From Arenimonas caeni (GTDB taxonomy: Bacteria; Pseudomonadota; Gammaproteobacteria; Xanthomonadales; Xanthomonadaceae): a stretch of 64,000 nucleotides of DNA. How positions within the stretch are numbered: position 1 is the first letter of the stretch; each line of letters starts with the position of its first letter. The DNA lies in the NCBI RefSeq assembly GCF_003024235.1, contig NZ_KZ679091.1, forward strand, positions 62,001-126,000, in the 5' to 3' direction. The notes beneath the pieces were generated by a model that searched no databases, was not told the DNA's origin, and saw nothing but the letters and a program-made list of their open reading frames with translations. Made by a program: the position numbers and the translations under genes. This document shows positions 37,598-51,244 of the stretch, in pieces.

Positions 37598-38725
37598 ATG
37601 AGCAAGCGTGACTATTACGAGGTGCTGGGCGTCTCGCGCAGCGCGACCGAGGATGAGCTGAAGAAGGCTTACCGGCGCGCGGCGCAGAAATTCCATCCCG
37701 ACCGCAATCCCGGCGACAAGGCCGCCGAGGCCAGCTTCAAGGAGGCCAAGGAGGCCTACGAAGTCCTGTCCGACGGCGGCAAGCGCCGCATGTACGACCA
37801 GCACGGCCATGCCGCCTTCGAACACGGCATGGGCGGCAACAACCCGGGTGGCCCGGGTTTCGCCGACGTCAACGACATCTTCGGCGACATTTTCGGCGAC
37901 ATCTTCGGTGGCGGCCGCCAGCGCGGCCCGCGCCGCGGCGCCGACCTGCGCTATCTGGTCGAGCTCGACCTGGAAGAAGCCGTGTTCGGCGTCGAGAAGC
38001 GCATCGAAGTGCCCACGCTCGTGGCCTGCGAGCCCTGCAAGGGCAGCGGCTCGGAGGACGGCAAGGTCGAAACCTGCGCCACCTGCCGCGGCCGCGGCCA
38101 GGTGCGCATGCAGCGCGGCATCTTCGCCGTGCAGCAGGCCTGCCCGGCCTGCGGCGGGCGCGGCCAGACCATCGCCCAGCCCTGCAAGAGCTGCCACGGC
38201 AATGGCCGGGTGCAGGACACCAAGGTGCTGCAGGTCAAGATCCCGGCGGGCGTCGACAACGGCGACCGCATCCGCCTGGCGGGCGAGGGCGAGGCCGGCC
38301 CGGCCGGCGTGCAGCCGGGCGATCTGTACGTCGAGGTCGAGGTGCGCGAGCACCCGATCTTCCAGCGCGACGGCAACGACCTGTATTGCGAGGTGCCGGT
38401 GCGCTTCTCGCAGGCGGCGCTGGGCGCCGACATCGTGGTGCCCACGCTCGAGGGCGAGGCCCTGATCAAGGTCCCGCACGAAACCCAGACCGGCAAGCTG
38501 TTCCGCCTGCGCGGCAAGGGCGTGCGCTCGGTGCGCAGCCAGGCCGTCGGCGACCTGCTGTGCCGCGTCGTGGTGGAAACCCCGGTCAACCTGACGGCGA
38601 AGCAGCGCGAGCTGCTCAGGGAATTCGAGGCCACTTTCGAGGGCGAGCAGGGAGCGCGGCATTCGCCGCGCTCCTCGGGCTTCCTGGACGGCGTGAAGGC
38701 CTTCTGGGACCGGATGACGTCCTGA
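37598..38725 (+). CDS. dnaJ: Chaperone DnaJ (Hsp40)
   Basis: The 375-residue class A J-protein delivers clients to DnaK and stimulates its ATPase. The J domain (residues 1-70) has the HPD motif in [10 protein letters not shown] Gly/Phe-rich linker follows ([20 protein letters not shown]). The four zinc repeats are [24 protein letters not shown] and CKSCHGNG. The C-terminal client-binding domain ends at 38725, and its stop abuts that of the convergent M48 protease gene. Confidence 0.98.
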   Translation: MSKRDYYEVLGVSRSATEDELKKAYRRAAQKFHPDRNPGDKAAEASFKEAKEAYEVLSDGGKRRMYDQHGHAAFEHGMGGNNPGGPGFADVNDIFGDIFGDIFGGGRQRGPRRGADLRYLVELDLEEAVFGVEKRIEVPTLVACEPCKGSGSEDGKVETCATCRGRGQVRMQRGIFAVQQACPACGGRGQTIAQPCKSCHGNGRVQDTKVLQVKIPAGVDNGDRIRLAGEGEAGPAGVQPGDLYVEVEVREHPIFQRDGNDLYCEVPVRFSQAALGADIVVPTLEGEALIKVPHETQTGKLFRLRGKGVRSVRSQAVGDLLCRVVVETPVNLTAKQRELLREFEATFEGEQGARHSPRSSGFLDGVKAFWDRMTS

Positions 38726-39562
38726 TCAGCGCACCATGCGCCCGGGCGCCTCGACGTCGGCGTAGGCCTCCAGCCGGTCGCCGATGACCTTGTCGAGGTA
38801 ATCGATGCGGGTCACCGGGTTGGGGTGGGTCGAGAACATCAGGGCCACGCCCGCGTCGTCCGGCGCGGCGCCGTCGAGCGTGTGCAGCACCGAGACCAGG
38901 GCGTAGGGGTTGTAGCCCCCGCGGGCGGCGATGACCATGCCGTGCGCGTCGGCCTGGTACTCGTCGTTCTTGTCCAGGCCGCGCGCGAACAGCTCGATGC
39001 CCACGCCGAAGGCACGGTCGCCGAAGCGGCGCACCACCTCGTTGTCGCTGCGCGCGACGGCTTCGCCGGCCAGCTCGTTGGCGAAGTCCTTGCCCATTTC
39101 CTTCTTGATCGCGTTGACCTGGTGGCGCTCGACCACGTGCGAGATCTCGTGGGCGAGCACGGCCGCCAGTTCGGCCTCGTCGGCCAGGCGGTCGTAGAGG
39201 CCCTGGGTGATCAGCACGGTGCCGCCGGGCAGGGCGAAGGCGTTGACGTCGGTGCTGTCCATCACGCCGAAGCGCCAGGGCAGGTCGGGGCGCTCGGTCT
39301 GCAGCGCCAGCCACAGGCCGACGCGGTTGACGTAGGTCTGCAGGGCCTGGTTGCGCACCAGCGGCCGGGCGCCGAGCAGCTGCGCGGCGATGCCGCGACC
39401 AAGCTCGATCTCGTCCTCGGTGGTGATCTCGGCGCTGGCGTCGGCGGCCCTCTTGCCGAAATTCAGCAGCTTCTCGGCGCTGTCGCCGAAGCGGCCGAAA
39501 CCGGCCGCCGGGCTGGCCAGGGCGAGCGCCACGAGGGCGGCGAGCACATGACGGGTCTTCAT
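38726..39562 (-). CDS. M48-family zinc metalloprotease, secreted or periplasmic
   Basis: The 278-residue peptidase has a signal peptide (MKTRHVLAALVALALASPAAG) and an M48 domain. The zinc motif is HExxH in LAHEISHVVERH (about residues 145-156), and the third ligand Glu is in NDEYQADAHGM. The block FALPGGTVLITQGLYDRL is shared with BepA/LoiP-type envelope proteases. The C-terminal STHPNPVTRIDYL is a second M48 marker. It ends the three-gene minus-strand operon cyclase-SH3-protease (1-base gap to the SH3 gene). Envelope quality control is plausible. Confidence 0.9.
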   Translation of the reverse strand: MKTRHVLAALVALALASPAAGFGRFGDSAEKLLNFGKRAADASAEITTEDEIELGRGIAAQLLGARPLVRNQALQTYVNRVGLWLALQTERPDLPWRFGVMDSTDVNAFALPGGTVLITQGLYDRLADEAELAAVLAHEISHVVERHQVNAIKKEMGKDFANELAGEAVARSDNEVVRRFGDRAFGVGIELFARGLDKNDEYQADAHGMVIAARGGYNPYALVSVLHTLDGAAPDDAGVALMFSTHPNPVTRIDYLDKVIGDRLEAYADVEAPGRMVR

Positions 39563-39563
39563 C

Positions 39564-40100
39564 TCACTTCCTCCGGCTGCGGCGGTCGGCCTTGAGATAG
39601 GCGACCTGGTGGGCCTCGAGCTGGCCTGACATGGCGTAGAGGCGGGCGTCGTCGGCGCTGGCGGCGAAGTCGTCGAGCATCGCCACTTCCGACGGCGCCG
39701 AGCCGGCGCCACGCAGGATGTCGGGCGACAGGCCCTTCACGCCGGTGCTGACGGTGGTGCCGCTCGAGCCGGTGAGGAAGGCCTGGGCGAGCTGGTTGCC
39801 ACCGCCGGCGGCCTTGCCGTCGCTGCTGCCGGTGCGCAGGTTGAGGATGCGCACCCAGCCATTGGCGTCGGGGCCGGACTGGACCCCGGCCCAGGCGCCC
39901 TTGCGCCCGGTGATCTCGACCTGCGAGCGGGCCTTGAGCTTGCCCACCACCTCGGACGAACCCAGCGGTTCGCTGTGGAGCGGGGTGTCCCGGAGCACGG
40001 TGCCGGAGTCGGCGAATGCCGCGCCGGCGGCGAGGGTGGCGGCCAGCGCCAGCGCCAGCGCCGGCGGACGCTTCGGGGTGGATCGTTCGGGTGCCTTCAC
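39564..40100 (-). CDS. Secreted bacterial SH3-like domain protein
   Basis: The 178-residue protein has a basic N-region and hydrophobic signal sequence (ALALALAATLAAGAAFA). A bacterial SH3 domain follows (about residues 33-90: VLRDTPLHSEPLGSSEVVGKLKARSQVEITGRKGAWAGV...GWVRILNLR), a fold that often binds peptidoglycan or peptides. The remainder is small-residue rich without motifs and ends in a basic DRRSRRK. It overlaps the cyclase stop by 4 bases (ATGA type) and precedes the M48 protease by 1 base, so the three are made together. Confidence 0.75.
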   Translation of the reverse strand: MKAPERSTPKRPPALALALAATLAAGAAFADSGTVLRDTPLHSEPLGSSEVVGKLKARSQVEITGRKGAWAGVQSGPDANGWVRILNLRTGSSDGKAAGGGNQLAQAFLTGSSGTTVSTGVKGLSPDILRGAGSAPSEVAMLDDFAASADDARLYAMSGQLEAHQVAYLKADRRSRRK

Positions 40101-41947
40101 GGGTTACCTCCTGCTTGTTGCTGCAACGGCCTGCGGACGGGTTCGTAGAGCTCGACCGGCTTTTCCCGGCCCTTGACCTTGAACTGCCCGCGGTACAGGA
40201 ACTCAAAACGCGAAACGGCGCCGCACCGTGCCTTCGTGTCCTCCGACACCAGCACCCGGGCCACGCCCTTGGTGGTGCCCTCGATGCGGCTGGCCAGGTT
40301 CACGGTGTCGCCGATGGCGGTGTATTCCATGCGGCTGTCGCTGCCCAGGAACCCCACCACCGCCGGCCCGGTGTGCAGGCCGATGCCGACGTCGAAGTCG
40401 CCCAGCCCCTCGCCGTTGGCGGCGAGTTCGCGCTTGAAGTCGTCCAGGGCCAGGGTCATGTCCAGCGCCGCCTCCACCGCCTTCTCGGCATGCCCCGGGG
40501 TCTCGGTGGGGGCATTCCAGAAGGCCATGATCGCGTCGCCGATGAATTTGTCCAGCGTGCCGCCGTGCCGGAAGATCACGTCCACCTGGCGGCTGAAGTA
40601 GCGGTTGAGCAGGTCGACCACCTGCTCCGGGGTGCGGGTCTCGGACAGGGTGGTGAAACCGCGGATGTCCGAGAACAGGATGCTGATGTCGCGGGCTTCC
40701 GGCTTGCGGCCGCGGTCGAGCTCGCCGCTCTCGACCAGGCCCTCGACCACGCGCGGGTCCAGGAACCGGCCGAAGATGCCGACGGTCGCTTCGCGCTGGC
40801 GCCGCTCGATCCACTGCGCCTCCACGGTGAGCAGGCCGTAGCCCAGCCAGGCCAGCAGCAGGGCGGCGGCGACCGGGAGGTAGAGGTGGGCGCCCAGCGC
40901 CGCCCAGGCGCCGCCCAGGACCAGCAGGCTGGCCAGGCCCAGGCCCAGGCCGGCCTGCAGCGGGCTGCGGCGTCGGTGGAAGGCCAGCGCCACGCCGGCC
41001 ACCAGCAGGGCGGCCAGCGGCCAGCGCGCCGGCAGGTCGTGCAGCCAGTCGCCGCTGCGCAGGTTGGCCAGCGCCGTGGTGATCACGTGCACGCCCTGGG
41101 TGTGCTGGCCCAGGGGCGTCGGGCGCAGGTCGTGCAGGCCCGGGGCGGTGGGGGCCACGACCACGAGCTTGCCGGCCAGGGACGGCGCGATGGCGGGCTC
41201 GCGCTGGCCGAGGTCGTTGAACAGGTCGCTGTAGGCGATCGTCGGCGGCAGCCGGCCGTACCAGTTGATCCGGATCCGCGCCCGGTCGGGCAGGGTGGTG
41301 CCCGAGAAGCGTGCCAGGTTGGCGGCCATCGAATGCAGGCGCCAGCCGTCGATGTCCTCGTACAGGCGGGCATGCCGGCCCACGCCGTCGCCGTCGGCCT
41401 CGAAGTTGATCAGGCCGCCGCGCCAGCTTTCCGGGTCCAGTACGCCGGGCACCAGCAGTGTCGCGCTGGCGCCAGGGTCCGCACCGGGGCGTCGTTCGGC
41501 CCCGAAACTGGGCGGCAGCAGGGACAGGGGCGTGCGATTGCCGTCGGCCAGCCGCATGGACGCGAAGAAAAGGTTGTCCTGGCCGGCGACGATTTCCCTG
41601 AACACCTCGTCGGAGTCGAGGCGGAAACTGTCGTACTCGTTGAACATGAAGTCGAAGGCCACCGCCTTCGGGCCGTGCGCGGCCAGGCCGTCGAGCAGTT
41701 CGCCGTGCACCGAGCGCGGCCAAGGCCAGCTGCCGGCGACCTCGTTGAGTTCGTCGAGGCTCTTCTGGTCGATCGCCACCACCACGATGTCGTCCGGTGG
41801 CTGGCGCCCGGCGGCGTGGCCGGCGAGCAGCCAGTCGCCCAGGCGGTTGTCGGCGCGCTCGAGCACTCCGCCCAGTTGAAGCACGATCGCCAGTACGGTC
41901 AGGGCCAGCAGCGGCAGGCGGATCGGCACGTGCTTGGACGGTGGCAT
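40097..41947 (-). CDS. CHASE2-domain class III adenylate cyclase, membrane bound
   Basis: The 616-residue sensor cyclase starts with one membrane helix, then an extracytoplasmic CHASE2 domain (about residues 35-310; DDIVVVAIDQKSLDELNEVAGSWPWPRSVHGEL is diagnostic). Three more helices (about 310-380) and a cytoplasmic class III cyclase domain (about 420-600) follow. Both metal Asp residues are present (ILFSDIRGF and FIGDAIMAF), as are the adenine-selecting Lys in TLDKFIGD, Asp in AIGDTVN and the transition-state Arg in NLASRIE. It should make cAMP in response to an envelope signal, and leads the operon with the SH3 and M48 genes. Confidence 0.9.
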   Translation of the reverse strand: MPPSKHVPIRLPLLALTVLAIVLQLGGVLERADNRLGDWLLAGHAAGRQPPDDIVVVAIDQKSLDELNEVAGSWPWPRSVHGELLDGLAAHGPKAVAFDFMFNEYDSFRLDSDEVFREIVAGQDNLFFASMRLADGNRTPLSLLPPSFGAERRPGADPGASATLLVPGVLDPESWRGGLINFEADGDGVGRHARLYEDIDGWRLHSMAANLARFSGTTLPDRARIRINWYGRLPPTIAYSDLFNDLGQREPAIAPSLAGKLVVVAPTAPGLHDLRPTPLGQHTQGVHVITTALANLRSGDWLHDLPARWPLAALLVAGVALAFHRRRSPLQAGLGLGLASLLVLGGAWAALGAHLYLPVAAALLLAWLGYGLLTVEAQWIERRQREATVGIFGRFLDPRVVEGLVESGELDRGRKPEARDISILFSDIRGFTTLSETRTPEQVVDLLNRYFSRQVDVIFRHGGTLDKFIGDAIMAFWNAPTETPGHAEKAVEAALDMTLALDDFKRELAANGEGLGDFDVGIGLHTGPAVVGFLGSDSRMEYTAIGDTVNLASRIEGTTKGVARVLVSEDTKARCGAVSRFEFLYRGQFKVKGREKPVELYEPVRRPLQQQAGGNP

Positions 41948-42033
41948 GCGCGATGGGGCTCCGGGCGCGGCGGTGGGATGGCCCGAGTGTAGCCGTTTGC
42001 CAGCGCAGGCCGCTTTCCGCTAGCGTCGCCGGC

Positions 42034-42768
42034 ATGAATCCGGATGACCTGAAGATCCTCGTCCACGGTGCCAGCGGCCGCATGGGCCGGGCCGTGCTGC
42101 GTCTGGCCGGCGAGCGGCCCGGGCTGCGCGTGGTGGCTGCGGTGTCGCGCAGCGGCGAGATCCTGCCCGAGGCGCCCGAGGTGCCGGTGCTGCCGGTCGC
42201 GCGCCTGGCCGAGGCGCCGGCCTGCGACCTGGTCATCGACTTCAGCCTGCCCGAGGCCTTTGATGCCGCGCTCGCGGCCTGCCTGGCCCGGGGCGCGGGC
42301 CTGGTCAGCGGGACCACCGGCCTGTCGGAACGGCAGCACGCCGCGCTGGATGCGGCCGCGCTGCAGGTGCCGGTGCTGTGGGCGGCCAATTTCAGCGCCG
42401 GCGTCGCAGTGCTGCATGCGCTGGTGCGCCAGGCGGCCGCGGCGTTGCCGTCGTGGGACGCCGACATCGTCGAGTCCCACCACGTGCACAAGAAGGACGC
42501 CCCGTCGGGCACCGCGCTCACCCTCGGCGAGGCGGTAGTGGCCGGCCGGGGCAGGGCGCCGCACTACGCCAGCCTGCGTGCCGGCGACATCGTCGGCGAG
42601 CATCTGGTGCAGTTCACGGGCCAGGGTGAACGGCTGGAACTGGTGCATCGCGCCACGAACCGGGAGATTTTCGCGCGCGGCGCGCTGGAGGCCGCGTCCC
42701 GCCTCGCCCGGCGCGGTCCGGGGCGCTACGATTTCGGCCAATTGCTGCTGGCCGACGGGCGGATTTAG
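42034..42768 (+). CDS. dapB: 4-hydroxy-tetrahydrodipicolinate reductase DapB
   Basis: The 244-residue enzyme reduces the DapA product with NAD(P)H in lysine and diaminopimelate synthesis. The Rossmann motif is VHGASGRMGRAVL, VSGTTGL marks the cofactor/substrate junction, and the catalytic block is ESHHVHKKDAPSGTAL. The ATG at 42034 gives a start right before the Rossmann strand. The protein is slightly shorter than E. coli DapB (273). It diverges from the cyclase operon and precedes carA. Confidence 0.95.
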   Translation: MNPDDLKILVHGASGRMGRAVLRLAGERPGLRVVAAVSRSGEILPEAPEVPVLPVARLAEAPACDLVIDFSLPEAFDAALAACLARGAGLVSGTTGLSERQHAALDAAALQVPVLWAANFSAGVAVLHALVRQAAAALPSWDADIVESHHVHKKDAPSGTALTLGEAVVAGRGRAPHYASLRAGDIVGEHLVQFTGQGERLELVHRATNREIFARGALEAASRLARRGPGRYDFGQLLLADGRI

Positions 42769-42900
42769 ATTCCCTTTTGGGGCCGATGTCGCTAGACTTC
42801 CCGCTCGCCTGAACCCCCACCCGCACGGACCTGGTTCCACCGAGTCCGCGGGTGTTCGCACACCCGGCGAACGGGTTCCTCCAACCCAAGGCGACAGCCC
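42769..42900 (+). promoter_or_regulatory. carA promoter and structured leader
   Basis: A -10 TAGACT (42794-42799) has TTCCCT 17 bases upstream as a weak -35. Downstream come a perfect 7-bp hairpin (CGGGTGT at 42849-42855, loop TCGC, ACACCCG at 42860-42866) and a 5-bp one (GGGTT 42873-42877 with AACCC 42883-42887) before the GTG start. The leader of roughly 95 bases with stacked stems suggests attenuation or pyrimidine/arginine control, which is not demonstrated. Confidence 0.45.
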
Positions 42901-44028
<1,128 letters not shown>

Positions 44029-44049
44029 CCCGATGCCCTGGGGAGAGGG

Positions 44050-45963
44050 ATGACAATGACGATGTTCCGACGTTTCCTGCTTGTTGCCTTGCTGGCCCTC
44101 GGGCCGGCCCTCGCCACCGCCGCGCCCGAGCGCCTGCCGGTGGGTGAATTCTTCAAGGATCCGGAGTTCACCTCCGTTTCGCTGTCGCCCTCGGGCAAGT
44201 ACATCACCGTGTCGGTGCCCCAGGGCGACCGCACCGTGCTGGCCGCCTTCGAGATCGACGGCATGAAGCTGGTGGGCAAGTGGGACTACGGCGAGAAGCG
44301 TCACATCGAGCGCGTCACCTGGGTCAACGACGAGCGTTTCCTGATGTTCGTCTCGCGCAAGGTCGGTCGCTTCGACTTCCGCGTCGGCACGCCCGACGTG
44401 TATGCCTCGAACGTCGACGGCACCCAGCGCGCCGACATGCCCAACCTGGGCTACTACGACATCGTCGACCTGACCTGGGACGACCCGCGCACCATCCTGG
44501 TGCAGCGTTCGGTCGATTCGGCCTTCCTCTCCCGCTACGACGTCTACAACGGCCGCGTCAGCACGGTGGCCACGGCCCCGGTGCGCTTCGGCGGCTTCCT
44601 GCTCGACCACGAGGGCAAGGTGCGCTACGCCCTGGGCCAGCAGGAGGACCAGACCACGGTCACGCTGCGCCGCGACGGCGATCGCTGGACCACGGTGCAC
44701 ACCGCCGAGATGGGCGGCGACGTGCGCATCCCGCTGATGTTCTCCGGCGACAACAAGCGCGTCTACTTCGCCACCAGCGAGGAAGGCCGGCCGGCCGGGC
44801 TGGTGCTGGTCGACCCGGAAACGGGCGACGAGACGCCGGTCGTCTCCAACCCCAACGTGCAGCCGTACACCTACCTGACCAGCAGCGACGACCGCGAGCT
44901 GCTGGCGGTGGCGTTCATGGACGGCCTGCCGGGCTATGAGTTCATCAACCGCGACCACCCGGAGTCGAAGACCTACGCGGGCCTGATCAACGCCTTCCCG
45001 CAGCATGCCGTGAGCTTCCAGGGCATCAGCCGCGACGGCCGCCTGGTGCTGTTCCGGGCCTACAGCGACGTCGATCCGGGCGCCTACTACCTGTTCGACC
45101 GCACTACCGGCGCGGCCCAGTTCCTGCTGGCCTCGATGGAGTGGATCGACCCGGAGAAGATGGCCGAGATGCGCGCGGTGTCCTTCACGGCGCGCGACGG
45201 CACCCGGGTCCACGGCTACCTGACCCTGCCCAACGGCGCCGGCAAGGGCCCGCTGCCGCTGGTGCTCAACCCGCACGGCGGCCCGCACGGCATCCGCGAC
45301 ATGTGGGGCTTCAACCCCGAGGTGCAGTTCCTGGCCAACCGCGGCTACGCGGTGCTGCAGGTCAACTTCCGCGGTTCCGGCGGCTACGGCTCGGGCTTCG
45401 AGCGCAAGGGCTACCGCAACTGGGGCACCACCATGGTCGACGACATGACCGACGCCGTCGACTGGGCGATCGCCCAGGGCATCGCCGACAAGGACCGCAT
45501 CTGCACCTACGGCGCCTCCTACGGTGGCTACGCGGCGCTGCAGACCGTGGTGCGCGAGCCCGTCAAGTACCGCTGCACGATCGGCTACGTCGGCGTCTAC
45601 AGCCTGCCGCTGATGTTCAAGGATGGCGACATCCCGGAAACCGAGTCCGGCCGCGCCTTCCTCGAGCGCGTGATGCCCGAGACCCTGGCCGAGCAGCAGC
45701 GCCAGTCGCCGGCCTTCAACGTCGACAAGATCCGCATCCCGGTGATGCTGGTGCAGGGCGCCAAGGACCAGCGCGTGCCGATGTCGCAGTACCGGCTGCT
45801 CAAGAAGAACCTCACCGACGCGGGCCGGGCGCCCGAGGTGGACATCGTCGAGGACAAGGAAGGCCACGGCTTCTACGACTACGACAACCAGGTCGAGCTG
45901 TACACGGCGATGGAGAAGTTCCTCGACAAGTACATCGGCGCGGGCGCCGGAGGCTCGCGTTGA
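44050..45963 (+). CDS. Secreted S9-family (prolyl oligopeptidase / acyl-peptidase-like) serine peptidase
   Basis: The 637-residue protein has a signal peptide ([20 protein letters not shown]), an N-terminal beta-propeller (about residues 35-380) and a C-terminal alpha/beta-hydrolase domain (about 390-635). The triad is Ser in [10 protein letters not shown], Asp in [11 protein letters not shown] and His in [21 protein letters not shown] forms the oxyanion region. It probably trims peptides outside the cytoplasm. It lies 21 bases after carA and overlaps the next gene by 4 bases, in the middle of the carA-carB pair. Confidence 0.93.
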   Translation: MTMTMFRRFLLVALLALGPALATAAPERLPVGEFFKDPEFTSVSLSPSGKYITVSVPQGDRTVLAAFEIDGMKLVGKWDYGEKRHIERVTWVNDERFLMFVSRKVGRFDFRVGTPDVYASNVDGTQRADMPNLGYYDIVDLTWDDPRTILVQRSVDSAFLSRYDVYNGRVSTVATAPVRFGGFLLDHEGKVRYALGQQEDQTTVTLRRDGDRWTTVHTAEMGGDVRIPLMFSGDNKRVYFATSEEGRPAGLVLVDPETGDETPVVSNPNVQPYTYLTSSDDRELLAVAFMDGLPGYEFINRDHPESKTYAGLINAFPQHAVSFQGISRDGRLVLFRAYSDVDPGAYYLFDRTTGAAQFLLASMEWIDPEKMAEMRAVSFTARDGTRVHGYLTLPNGAGKGPLPLVLNPHGGPHGIRDMWGFNPEVQFLANRGYAVLQVNFRGSGGYGSGFERKGYRNWGTTMVDDMTDAVDWAIAQGIADKDRICTYGASYGGYAALQTVVREPVKYRCTIGYVGVYSLPLMFKDGDIPETESGRAFLERVMPETLAEQQRQSPAFNVDKIRIPVMLVQGAKDQRVPMSQYRLLKKNLTDAGRAPEVDIVEDKEGHGFYDYDNQVELYTAMEKFLDKYIGAGAGGSR

Positions 45964-46595
45964 GCAGGCTCTCCCGGCTGCTCGGGGTGCTGGCGACCGG
46001 CCTGCTGCTGGCCGCCGGCCCGGCGCTGGCGGACGCCGGCAAGGCCAAGCGCTTCGAGGATGCGCTGGTCACGGCGATCCCGATGGGCCAAGTGTTCGCC
46101 ATGATCGCCGGCGGCGACCCGGACTGGCCGCGCAAGCAGATCGATCCCGACATGAGCGCGGGCCAGTCGGCCTGCCTGGCCGGCGAGCTGAGCGCCGACG
46201 GCGAGCGCCGCCGCCTCCGGCCGCTGGTGAACCGCTACCTGGCCGACAACCCGGACCGGGTGGATGCCGACCTGGCGATCCTGGAGCTCGGCGGTCCCGC
46301 GCTCGGGATGATGATGATCGCGGGCGCGCGCCAGGAGCAGACCGGCGTGCCGGTCGACGAAGCGGCGCTGCTCTCCACCCTGTCGCAGGAACAGACCGAA
46401 GCCTTCGTGGCCATGATGGCCGGCCCCGAGCACGCCTCCCTGCGCGTGCTGATGGGCATCGGGAACGCCTTCGACGCCAATGCGAGCCGGGACCACAACG
46501 AAGCCGCCGGCGAAGCGGCGGGCGAGGACCTGGCCCTGCGGATCATGCGCCGCGCCTTCGCCATTTGCGAAACCCCCTTCCCGCTGGACAACTGA
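45960..46595 (+). CDS. Hypothetical secreted protein between the S9 peptidase and carB
   Basis: The 211-residue protein starts at TTG overlapping the peptidase stop (TTGA). That start gives a clean signal peptide ([23 protein letters not shown], cut before DA). The mature part is predicted helical with two Cys (QSACLAGEL and FAICETPF) that may pair. No family is recognised. The 4-base overlap with the peptidase and 11-base gap to carB imply one transcript. It may be a partner or inhibitor of the peptidase, which is inferred from position only. Confidence 0.7.
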   Translation: MSRLSRLLGVLATGLLLAAGPALADAGKAKRFEDALVTAIPMGQVFAMIAGGDPDWPRKQIDPDMSAGQSACLAGELSADGERRRLRPLVNRYLADNPDRVDADLAILELGGPALGMMMIAGARQEQTGVPVDEAALLSTLSQEQTEAFVAMMAGPEHASLRVLMGIGNAFDANASRDHNEAAGEAAGEDLALRIMRRAFAICETPFPLDN

Positions 46596-46606
46596 AAGAC
46601 AAGACC

Positions 46607-49845
<3,239 letters not shown>

Positions 49846-49849
<4 letters not shown>

Positions 49850-50322
49850 GAGCCCCCCTGACCACCACCGGCGCCGCGCGCCTGCGCGAGGAGCTCGAGC
49901 ACCTCAAGTCGGTCAAGCGGCCGGCGGTGATCAACGCCATCGCCGAGGCCCGCGCCCACGGCGACCTGAAGGAAAACGCCGAGTACCACGCCGCGCGCGA
50001 GCAGCAGGGTTTCATCGAAGGCCGCATCCAGGAGCTCGAGTACACGCTCTCGCATGCCCAGCTGATCGACGTGTCCACGCTCAACGCCGGCAGCCGCGTG
50101 GTGTTCGGCGCCACCGTCGACCTGGCCGACTGCGACACCGGCGACGAGGTGACCTACCAGATCGTCGGGGACCTCGAGGCCGACATCAAGCGCGGCCTGA
50201 TCTCGGTGTCCTCGCCGCTGGCGCGCGCCCTGATCGGCAAGCACGAGGGCGACACCGTCACCATCCAGGCGCCGGCCGGCGCCCGCGACTACGACATCGT
50301 CGGCGTCCGCTACGAGGCCTGA
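49846..50322 (+). CDS. greA: Transcription elongation factor GreA
   Basis: The 158-residue factor enters the RNA polymerase secondary channel and stimulates cleavage of backtracked RNA. The coiled-coil N-domain ([34 protein letters not shown]) has the acidic tip [23 protein letters not shown]. The FKBP-like C-domain includes [20 protein letters not shown]. It overlaps carB by 4 bases and precedes rpfE by 4, as in the Xanthomonas rpf neighbourhood. Confidence 0.97.
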
Positions 50323-50326
50323 TCCG

Positions 50327-51244
50327 GTGGCCGACGCGCCCGCCGGGCCCGCCATCGCCCTGCTGCTTCCCGAGCGCCGGCGCTTCGCCGGGCAAGCGCC
50401 GTCGCCTGCCGTGGCACGCCTGCTCGGGCGCGCCGACGCGCTGCCGCCGGCGCAAGCCGGTGAACGCGCGCAGCTGCAGCGCTGGTTCGAACTGTTTCCG
50501 CGTGGCTGGCCGGTGGCCGCCATCACCCGCCAGCACGATGCCGGCGACGCCGGCCTGCACGCGTGGCTGCGCGCCGACCCGGCCTATGTTCGGCCCGACA
50601 TGACCGGCGCGCGGGTGCTGGCCATCGGCGAACTGGGCCTGAGCCCGGCGGAGGCCGAGGCGCTCGTGCAGCCGCTGCGGCCGCTGTTCGGCGACGCCGG
50701 CTTCCCGATCTCGGCGCCGGTGCCGTCGCGCTGGTACCTGGCCCTGCCGGTCGACGCGCGGCTGCCGGACTTCGCGCCGCCCGAGGCGGTGCTGGGCGAC
50801 GACCTGTTCCTGCACCTGCCCGACGGCCCCGAGGGCCGGCGCTGGCGCGCGCTGCTCAACGAGGCGCAGGTGCTGCTGCACAACCACCCCGTCAACCAGA
50901 CGCGCGTGGCGGCCGGCAAGCCGCCGGTCAACAGCCTGTGTTTCTGGGGCGCGGGCCGGCTGCCCGACCACGTGCGGGCGCGGCTGCGCACGGTCGCGAC
51001 GGACGAACCCACGCTGGCGGCGCTGGCGCGGCTGGCGCAGGCGAATCCAGGCACCGGCGAAGGCCGGCTGCTGGACCTGCGGCACCTGCGCGAATGGTCC
51101 GCGGTCGAGCCCCGCCTCGTCGAGGCGCTGGCGCAGGCGGGCGAGGCGGGACTGGTGCTCGACTTCGCCGACGGCACCGGCTGGTGGCTGCGGGCTGGCC
51201 AGCGCTGGCGTTTCTGGCGGCGGCCGCTGGCGGCGCTGGCGTGA
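50327..51244 (+). CDS. rpfE: RpfE-like protein (phosphoglycerate-mutase-related, unknown function)
   Basis: The 305-residue protein matches the product encoded between greA and recJ in Xanthomonas rpf regions. It has the shared block VLLHNHPVNQTRVAAGKPPVNSLCFWGAGRLP, which also resembles cofactor-independent phosphoglycerate-mutase-like proteins. No signal peptide or membrane helix is present. Phenotypic effects on pathogenicity-factor regulation gave the name in Xanthomonas, but no biochemical role is known to me. It lies 4 bases after greA and overlaps recJ by 4 (GTGA). Confidence 0.8.
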   Translation: MADAPAGPAIALLLPERRRFAGQAPSPAVARLLGRADALPPAQAGERAQLQRWFELFPRGWPVAAITRQHDAGDAGLHAWLRADPAYVRPDMTGARVLAIGELGLSPAEAEALVQPLRPLFGDAGFPISAPVPSRWYLALPVDARLPDFAPPEAVLGDDLFLHLPDGPEGRRWRALLNEAQVLLHNHPVNQTRVAAGKPPVNSLCFWGAGRLPDHVRARLRTVATDEPTLAALARLAQANPGTGEGRLLDLRHLREWSAVEPRLVEALAQAGEAGLVLDFADGTGWWLRAGQRWRFWRRPLAALA

